A DNA stretch of 46,854 nucleotides, taken from the NCBI GenBank assembly GCA_037384645.1, contig JARRNT010000031.1, positions 1 through 46,854 of the forward strand, in the 5' to 3' direction. A program made the translations under genes and the position numbers. The notes below the pieces were generated by a model, which was not told the origin of the DNA, did not search any database, and saw only the letters and a list, made by a program, of their open reading frames with translations. This DNA comes from RI-92 sp037384645 (GTDB lineage Bacteria > Pseudomonadota > Gammaproteobacteria > UBA6429 > Thiohalophilaceae). The first letter of the stretch is position 1. Each line of letters starts with the position of its first letter. Below, in pieces: positions 41,865 through 46,854 of this stretch.

Positions 41865-43700
41865 ATGTGCGGGATTGTCGGTGCAGTAGCACAACGGGAT
41901 GTAGTGCCGATTCTCATTGAGGGCCTGAAGCGGCTGGAATATCGAGGCTATGATTCAGCCGGTGTGGCCATCATAAACAAGGACAACTGCATTGACAGGG
42001 TGCGCATGCCGGGCAAGGTGGTGGAGCTCGAGGGCGCAGTCAAGGAAAGCCAGCTTACTGCGGACATGGGCATTGCCCATACCCGCTGGGCAACACATGG
42101 TCAACCAACCCAGAACAATGCCCATCCCCATGTCTGCCGCAAAACCGTGGCGGTAGTACACAATGGTATCATCGAAAACCACGAGGCATTGCGCGCGCAG
42201 CAGAAACTCAAAGGCTACGAATTTACCTCCCAGACCGATACCGAGGTGATCGCACACCAGGTCTATGACCATCATATCGAGGCAAAGCAGGATTTACTGG
42301 CGGCGGTACAGGACAGTCTCAAGGAATTCGAAGGCGCCTATGCGCTCGGTGTCATCAGTAACCGTGAACCGGGACGGCTAATTGCCGCACGCCGTGGCAG
42401 CCCGCTGGTGATCGGCGTGGGAATCGGTGAATACTTTATCGCTTCCGATGTTGCCGCTTTATTGCCGGTGACGCAACGCTTTATCTTTTTACACGAAGGT
42501 GATGTCGCCGATATTCGTCGTGACAGTATCACTATCTACGATGAAAACGGGAAGCAGGTGGAACGCCCTGTCAAGGACAGCGAGCTGACGGCCGACGCGG
42601 TCGAGCGCGGGACCTATCGGCATTACATGCTCAAGGAGATTTATGAGCAGACCCGTTCCCTTGCCGACGCACTGGAAGGGCGTTTGACTGATGATCGTAT
42701 ACTGGAACAGGCATTTGGCCCGCGCGCCCCGGAAATATTTGATAACGTTAAAGGGGTGCACATCATCGCGTGTGGTACCAGTTATCACGCAGGTATGGTT
42801 GCCAGGCACTGGCTCGAAACACTGGCGCAGGTGCCGTGTACCGTGGAAATTGCCAGTGAATTCCGTTATCGCAAACCGGTGGTGCGCAATAATTCCCTGA
42901 TCGTGACTATTTCGCAATCCGGCGAGACGGCCGATACACTGGCCGGTTTGCAGGAGGCGCGGCGCCTGGGATTCGGTCATTCCCTGACGATCTGTAACGT
43001 GCCGGAGAGTTCATTGACGCGGGAATCTGACTTATCCCTGATGACCCGCGCCGGCCCTGAAATCGGTGTGGCCTCGACTAAGGCTTTTACTACACAGCTA
43101 ACCTGCCTGATGTTACTGGTTATCGCCCTGGGCCGTCGCAATGGCATGAGCGAAGAAACCGAGAAACGCCTGGTCCGTCAGCTCAAAGCGCTGCCCGGTA
43201 AGGTGGAGAAGGTCCTTGAACTCGATCCGGCAATTAAAAAACTGGCGGAAGACTTTGCCGACAAGGAACATGCGCTGTTTCTGGGTCGCGGACTGCATTA
43301 TCCCATTGCCATGGAGGGAGCGCTCAAGCTCAAGGAGATTTCCTATATCCATGCCGAGGCCTACGCAGCAGGCGAGCTGAAACACGGACCGCTGGCGCTG
43401 GTGGATGCCGATATGCCGGTCATCGTGGTGGCACCGAATAATGAATTGCTGGATAAGCTACGCTCAAACATGCAGGAAGTTCGTGCCCGTGGCGGCGTGC
43501 TCTACGTGTTTGCCGACGAATCCCTGAATTTCGAGGCAGACGAAACCACCAAAGTGATGAATATCGTATCGTGTGAGGATGAAACCTCACCGATCATCCA
43601 TACGATTCCGCTGCAACTGCTTTCCTATCATGTTGCAATCCTCAAGGGTACCGACGTAGACCAGCCACGCAATCTTGCGAAATCCGTGACCGTTGAATAA
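41865..43700 (+). CDS. glmS: Glutamine-fructose-6-phosphate aminotransferase
   Basis: The product is 611 residues. The class II glutaminase nucleophile is the cysteine after the initiator methionine (MCGIVGAV). Two SIS sugar-isomerase domains follow, with ACGTSYHAG and SQSGETADT phosphate-binding loops, and the C-terminal KSVTVE is typical. It makes glucosamine-6-phosphate, the first step toward UDP-GlcNAc, and so feeds GlmU upstream. No glmS ribozyme is visible; the 57-bp leader is too short for one. Confidence 0.97.
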   Translation: MCGIVGAVAQRDVVPILIEGLKRLEYRGYDSAGVAIINKDNCIDRVRMPGKVVELEGAVKESQLTADMGIAHTRWATHGQPTQNNAHPHVCRKTVAVVHNGIIENHEALRAQQKLKGYEFTSQTDTEVIAHQVYDHHIEAKQDLLAAVQDSLKEFEGAYALGVISNREPGRLIAARRGSPLVIGVGIGEYFIASDVAALLPVTQRFIFLHEGDVADIRRDSITIYDENGKQVERPVKDSELTADAVERGTYRHYMLKEIYEQTRSLADALEGRLTDDRILEQAFGPRAPEIFDNVKGVHIIACGTSYHAGMVARHWLETLAQVPCTVEIASEFRYRKPVVRNNSLIVTISQSGETADTLAGLQEARRLGFGHSLTICNVPESSLTRESDLSLMTRAGPEIGVASTKAFTTQLTCLMLLVIALGRRNGMSEETEKRLVRQLKALPGKVEKVLELDPAIKKLAEDFADKEHALFLGRGLHYPIAMEGALKLKEISYIHAEAYAAGELKHGPLALVDADMPVIVVAPNNELLDKLRSNMQEVRARGGVLYVFADESLNFEADETTKVMNIVSCEDETSPIIHTIPLQLLSYHVAILKGTDVDQPRNLAKSVTVE

Positions 43701-43738
43701 GCTAATGAAATATGAATCAGCATAAGCATGACGATTAA

Positions 43739-44368
43739 ATGTATCGCTGGAAGAAATTATTAGAGAATAACAAGGCCTGGTCTAAGCAAATGATCCAGGC
43801 CAATCCCGATTTTTTTACCACGCTATCAAATCGACAGAAACCGGAATATCTCTGGATAGGCTGTGCCGATAGTCGTGTACCCGCAAACGAAATTGTCGGT
43901 TTGCTGCCGGGGGATGTATTTGTTCATCGCAATATCGCCAACATAGTGGTACACACCGACCTGAATTGTCTCTCGGTGATTCAGTATGCCGTTGAGGTGC
44001 TGAAGGTCAGGCATATCATTGTTTGCGGTCACTATGGTTGTGGTGGTGTCAGTGCCGCCCTTGAACCGGTTGATCATGGTTTGATTGACAACTGGTTACG
44101 CCATATTCGCGATGTTTATCGCTATCACCAGGAAAAGTTCCAGGCCATTACGGATCTGAAGGAACGCCAGGACATGCTGTGTGAACTAAATGTGATCGAG
44201 CAGGTTGGTAATGTCTGCCACACAACCATCGTGCAGAATGCCTGGAGGCGGGAACAGGAATTATCGGTACACGGCTGGTGTTACAGCCTGACCAACGGCA
44301 TCATCAAGGACCTGAAAGTAAGCGTCAGTTCCGTGGAAGAAGCTGCACAAAACTACCAGTCCAAATAA
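43739..44368 (+). CDS. can: Beta-class carbonic anhydrase
   Basis: The product is 209 residues. Zinc ligands are C42, H98 and C101, with the D44-R46 dyad of CADSR, at the same numbering as E. coli Can. Sequence around the N-terminus (WKKLLENNKAWS) also matches that enzyme. It interconverts carbon dioxide and bicarbonate in the cytoplasm, supplying carboxylation reactions. It is 38 bp after glmS on the same strand; no terminator was seen between them. Confidence 0.96.
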   Translation: MYRWKKLLENNKAWSKQMIQANPDFFTTLSNRQKPEYLWIGCADSRVPANEIVGLLPGDVFVHRNIANIVVHTDLNCLSVIQYAVEVLKVRHIIVCGHYGCGGVSAALEPVDHGLIDNWLRHIRDVYRYHQEKFQAITDLKERQDMLCELNVIEQVGNVCHTTIVQNAWRREQELSVHGWCYSLTNGIIKDLKVSVSSVEEAAQNYQSK

Positions 44369-44412
44369 TCCCAGACAGTTATCCGTAACCAAACTCGTGG
44401 CTGTTTTGTCGT

Positions 44413-45147
44413 TCAGTCGGCCTTGTTGAGATTTGCCTGGACCGGCACCTCGATGAGTAACAGCCGGCTGGGGCTAATGGCGCGCAGGCTGATGGTGTTG
44501 AGTCCGGTCAGACCAATACCATCGCGATCCGACAACATTTCCCCGCTGACGATCATTCGGCCGCTGATCACGAAAAGATATACGCCGTGTCCGGGTGTTT
44601 GCACGGAGTAGATATCGTGGTGCTCCTGGTCAAAGTCCGCGAGCAGGAAGCGGGCATCCTGGTTGATCCAGAGTGCCTCGCTATCGTCTTTGTCTGGCGA
44701 GAGCACGCACTGGAAATCATTATGCCGGCCGGCGGGATCGAAGGTCTTTTGCGCATAGCGTGGCGTGATGTTGTGCTTTTGGGGTAAGACCCAGATTTGT
44801 AAAAAGTTGACGGATTCATCGTCCGAGTTGTTGTACTCGGAGTGGGTGATGCCCGTCCCGGCCGACATGACCTGGACATCCCCGCTATGAATGATATGGG
44901 TGTTGCCCATGCTGTCTTCGTGGCGCAGGCTGCCGCTCAGCGGAATGGAAACGATTTCCATGTTGCTGTGGCCATGGGTGGCGAAACCCTCGCCCGGCGC
45001 GACAATATCATCGTTGATCACCCGTAGCTTGCCAAAGCCCATCCGCTCCGGATTGTGATAATCGGCAAAAGAAAAGGTGTGCCGGGAGTAAAGCCAGTCG
45101 TGATCGGCAATGCCGCGAGACTCGGCGTGGTCAAGTTGCTTGTGCAT
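44413..45147 (-). CDS. Pirin family protein (bicupin, YhhW-like)
   Basis: The product is 244 residues from ATG 45147, which has an AAGGATT ribosome site; the frame is open to 45285 without support. The N-terminal cupin carries the metal set H58, H60, H102 and E104, the same arrangement as the quercetin-2,3-dioxygenase-active E. coli YhhW. The signature HTFSFADYHNPERMGFG opens the family domain. Members may oxidise quercetin in vitro; the physiological substrate is not known. It is convergent with can and divergent from the SAP-like gene. Confidence 0.92.
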   Translation of the reverse strand: MHKQLDHAESRGIADHDWLYSRHTFSFADYHNPERMGFGKLRVINDDIVAPGEGFATHGHSNMEIVSIPLSGSLRHEDSMGNTHIIHSGDVQVMSAGTGITHSEYNNSDDESVNFLQIWVLPQKHNITPRYAQKTFDPAGRHNDFQCVLSPDKDDSEALWINQDARFLLADFDQEHHDIYSVQTPGHGVYLFVISGRMIVSGEMLSDRDGIGLTGLNTISLRAISPSRLLLIEVPVQANLNKAD

Positions 45148-45400
45148 GACCTGAATCCTTATAAGTTTTTTAACCACACGGGAAATACCAGGACGGGATT
45201 CTGTCATATCAGGATGCCTGTTGTATGCACCAGGTTCGTATCTATCCCGTCGGGTTATGAACGGAAGAGGTGCAAGGCATTGCAAAGAACTGTTAAATCA
45301 CCATCATTGTTTTTATTTTCCACTATAGTTTCAACAAGTTGTCATGTGCTGACGGGATAATAACTCATTGGCATGCTATTTGAACTATGCAAAGGGGGCG

Positions 45401-45428
45401 TGGTCAACTTGGAACGGTGTTCTATACT
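45401..45428 (+). promoter_or_regulatory. Possible promoter of the SAP-like gene
   Basis: TGGTCA (-35, four of six) and TATACT (-10, five of six) are spaced by 16 bp, about 100 bp ahead of the start codon. Confidence 0.4.
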
Positions 45429-45529
45429 TGATCCACCTCTCAGTCACCGTGGCCCGGACTGTCAGCTATGGGCGGCCGGAGGTTTGTGTAAACCATGGAT
45501 TTCACACAGTATTACGCAGGAGATCATGT

Positions 45530-45733
45530 ATGCAGATGCAAGACATTCGTACCATTGCCAAAAACTTTGGGATCAAAACATCCCGCCAGAACAAAGTTGA
45601 CCTGGTCCGCTCGATCCAGGTGGCGGAGGGTAATTTCAGTTGCTTTGCAACAGCGGTGAATGGCGAGTGCGACCAGATGACATGTGTATGGCGCGATGAT
45701 TGTTTCGAAGCGGCCAAGAAAAAGGCTAACTAG
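45530..45733 (+). CDS. Small SAP-like protein with four-cysteine tail
   Basis: The product is 67 residues from ATG 45530, six bases after an AGGAGA ribosome site; the open frame upstream to 45368 is not supported. Residues 1-31 form a helix-turn-helix like the SAP/Rho-N motif (MQMQDIRTIAKNFGIK, then QNKVDLVRSIQ). Residues 38-58 hold C38, C47, C52 and C58, a plausible metal-binding set. The GNFSCFATAVNGECDQ core is shared with small proteins widespread in proteobacteria, often labelled SAP-domain proteins. Nucleic-acid binding is inferred from the fold. Monocistronic. Confidence 0.8.
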   Translation: MQMQDIRTIAKNFGIKTSRQNKVDLVRSIQVAEGNFSCFATAVNGECDQMTCVWRDDCFEAAKKKAN

Positions 45734-45786
45734 TCTGTCAGTTCAGTCTGTGAGCTCGGTGTATTTACCACACTAACCGGGCCGCT

Positions 45787-46854
45787 TCAGCTGATGGGGT
45801 CGTATAAGGGTCTCGGGTTATCGCGCAAAGCCCTGCTATACAGCCGGCCATATTCCTGGGCGCTATGCTTCCAGCTGCGATCCAGCCGCATTGCGCCTCG
45901 CATCAGCTTTTTCCAGAGTGCCTGATCACTGAACAAGGCGATGGCGCGATCGATTCCGTGCAGCAACGCGGTGTCATTGATCTGTTCCATGACAAATCCG
46001 TTCGCCGTCATTTGCGCGCAATTTTCTCTGTTTGCATCCACCACGGTATCCGCTAATCCACCCACCGGGCTAACCAGTGGCAGGGTGCCATAACGCTGGC
46101 TGTACATCTGGTTCAGCCCGCAGGGCTCGAAACGTGAGGGCATCAGGAATACATCTGAACCGGCCTCGATCAGGTGGGCGAGGTTTTCATCATAACCCAG
46201 ATGGATTGCCAGCTTTTGCGGGTGCTGCGTGGCAGCGTCCAGCAGGGCCTGTTCATAGTTCTTGTCGCCGCTGCCGAGCAACACCAGTTGAATCGGCCGC
46301 TGTTGCAGCTCGGGCAGGATCGCCAGCAACATATCGATGCCTTTTTGCTGCGCGAGGCGGCTGACCAGTCCCAGCAGGAGCACATCTTGATCTTCTGCGA
46401 GGCCGAATTGCTTTTGCAGTGCCTGTTTATTTAGCGCTTTGCCGGCCAGGCTCTGGTGATTGTACTTGTGCGGAATATGGTTGTCGGTCCCTGGATTCCA
46501 GGTCTCGATATCAATGCCATTGAGTATACCGCTGAGTCGATCGGCGCGGTGTTGCAACACCCCCTGCAGGCCGTAGCCAAATCCCGGTGTCTGGATCTCC
46601 TGCGCATAGGTCGGGCTGACCGTGTTGATCCGATCCGCGTAGACCAGTCCGCCTTTGATAAATGAAAAATGGTTATGGTATTCGAGCCGTTCGTAATGCC
46701 AGAGCGACTCGTCCAGTTGCAGGAATTCGAAGGTGGCACGATCAAATACGCCCTGGTAGGCAAGATTGTGGATGGTAAACAGTGTCGCCGGGCGCTGCGC
46801 TTCCTGTTCCAGCAGGGCAGGCACCAGCCCGGTCTGCCAGTCGTTGCAGTGGAC
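45787..46854 (-). CDS. glgA: Glycogen synthase, 5' end cut by window
   Basis: The frame is open to the window end, so the first part of the gene lies outside; about 355 C-terminal residues are present. It is a GT5-family starch/glycogen synthase: HCNDWQTGL near the cut, the GLVSRLAQQKG segment of the ADP-glucose-binding domain, and the nucleotide-sugar motif EPCGLNQMYSQRYGTLPLV with its paired glutamate region. It extends glucan chains from ADP-glucose. The methionine-like GTG at 46824 is internal and not the start. Confidence 0.94.
   Translation of the reverse strand, partial: VHCNDWQTGLVPALLEQEAQRPATLFTIHNLAYQGVFDRATFEFLQLDESLWHYERLEYHNHFSFIKGGLVYADRINTVSPTYAQEIQTPGFGYGLQGVLQHRADRLSGILNGIDIETWNPGTDNHIPHKYNHQSLAGKALNKQALQKQFGLAEDQDVLLLGLVSRLAQQKGIDMLLAILPELQQRPIQLVLLGSGDKNYEQALLDAATQHPQKLAIHLGYDENLAHLIEAGSDVFLMPSRFEPCGLNQMYSQRYGTLPLVSPVGGLADTVVDANRENCAQMTANGFVMEQINDTALLHGIDRAIALFSDQALWKKLMRGAMRLDRSWKHSAQEYGRLYSRALRDNPRPLYDPIS

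Overview
The window is about 46.9 kb of roughly 55% GC, gene-dense bacterial chromosome from a gammaproteobacterium, most likely a free-living member of the Chromatiales/Ectothiorhodospiraceae type. This rests on gene orders typical of that class (hisBHAFIE-tatABC, mnmG..rsmG-parA-parB-atpIBEFHAGDC..glmU-glmS), an FNR-type regulator with an ANR/FNR box, ubiD, SrkA and MtgA. A run of 58 N at 35785-35842 inside atpG shows it is a draft contig. No rRNA, tRNA, CRISPR array, transposase, integrase or phage gene was seen. Almost everything is core metabolism, and I found no clear new multi-gene system.

Layout. 1-10.5 kb holds a truncated 2Fe-2S/FAD reductase (minus strand), a YeeZ-like SDR protein, srkA, prlC, an SH3/coiled-coil anchor protein, ubiD, a small hypothetical gene, a glutathione reductase, a gamma-type carbonic anhydrase and mtgA. 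10.5-16.6 kb is a cbb3 oxidase cluster: FNR box, ccoN-O-Q-P-G, fixH and an unknown two-helix membrane protein, with the convergent fnr gene after it. 16.7-22.9 kb is hisB-H-A-F-I-E, a 314-bp structured spacer, tatA-B-C and a small membrane protein. 23.1-25.4 kb is a PilZ-like protein on the minus strand and an AT-rich intergenic region with a near-perfect CRP-type operator.

25.4-38.3 kb is mnmG, a secreted DUF302 protein inserted before rsmG, then parA-parB and, after a 614-bp spacer, the complete F1Fo ATP synthase operon ending in a clear terminator. Two different palindromic elements flank atpG. 38.3-46.9 kb holds a metallo-beta-lactamase/beta-CASP nuclease, an SlyD-like FKBP isomerase, glmU-glmS separated by a strong hairpin, a beta-type carbonic anhydrase, a pirin, a small SAP-like cysteine-rich protein and a truncated glycogen synthase.

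How the genes work together. The cbb3 genes and fnr form a micro-aerobic respiration module: low oxygen activates FNR, whose predicted site lies upstream of ccoN, and the proton-motive force feeds the ATP synthase encoded about 15 kb away. UbiD contributes ubiquinone. Tat exports folded cofactor proteins. GlmU/GlmS and MtgA serve the cell wall. The best leads for follow-up are the hisE-tatA structured RNA region, the tandem duplication in tatB that runs into the tatC start, the CRP-like site near the PilZ gene, the unknown membrane protein after fixH and the glmU-glmS hairpin.
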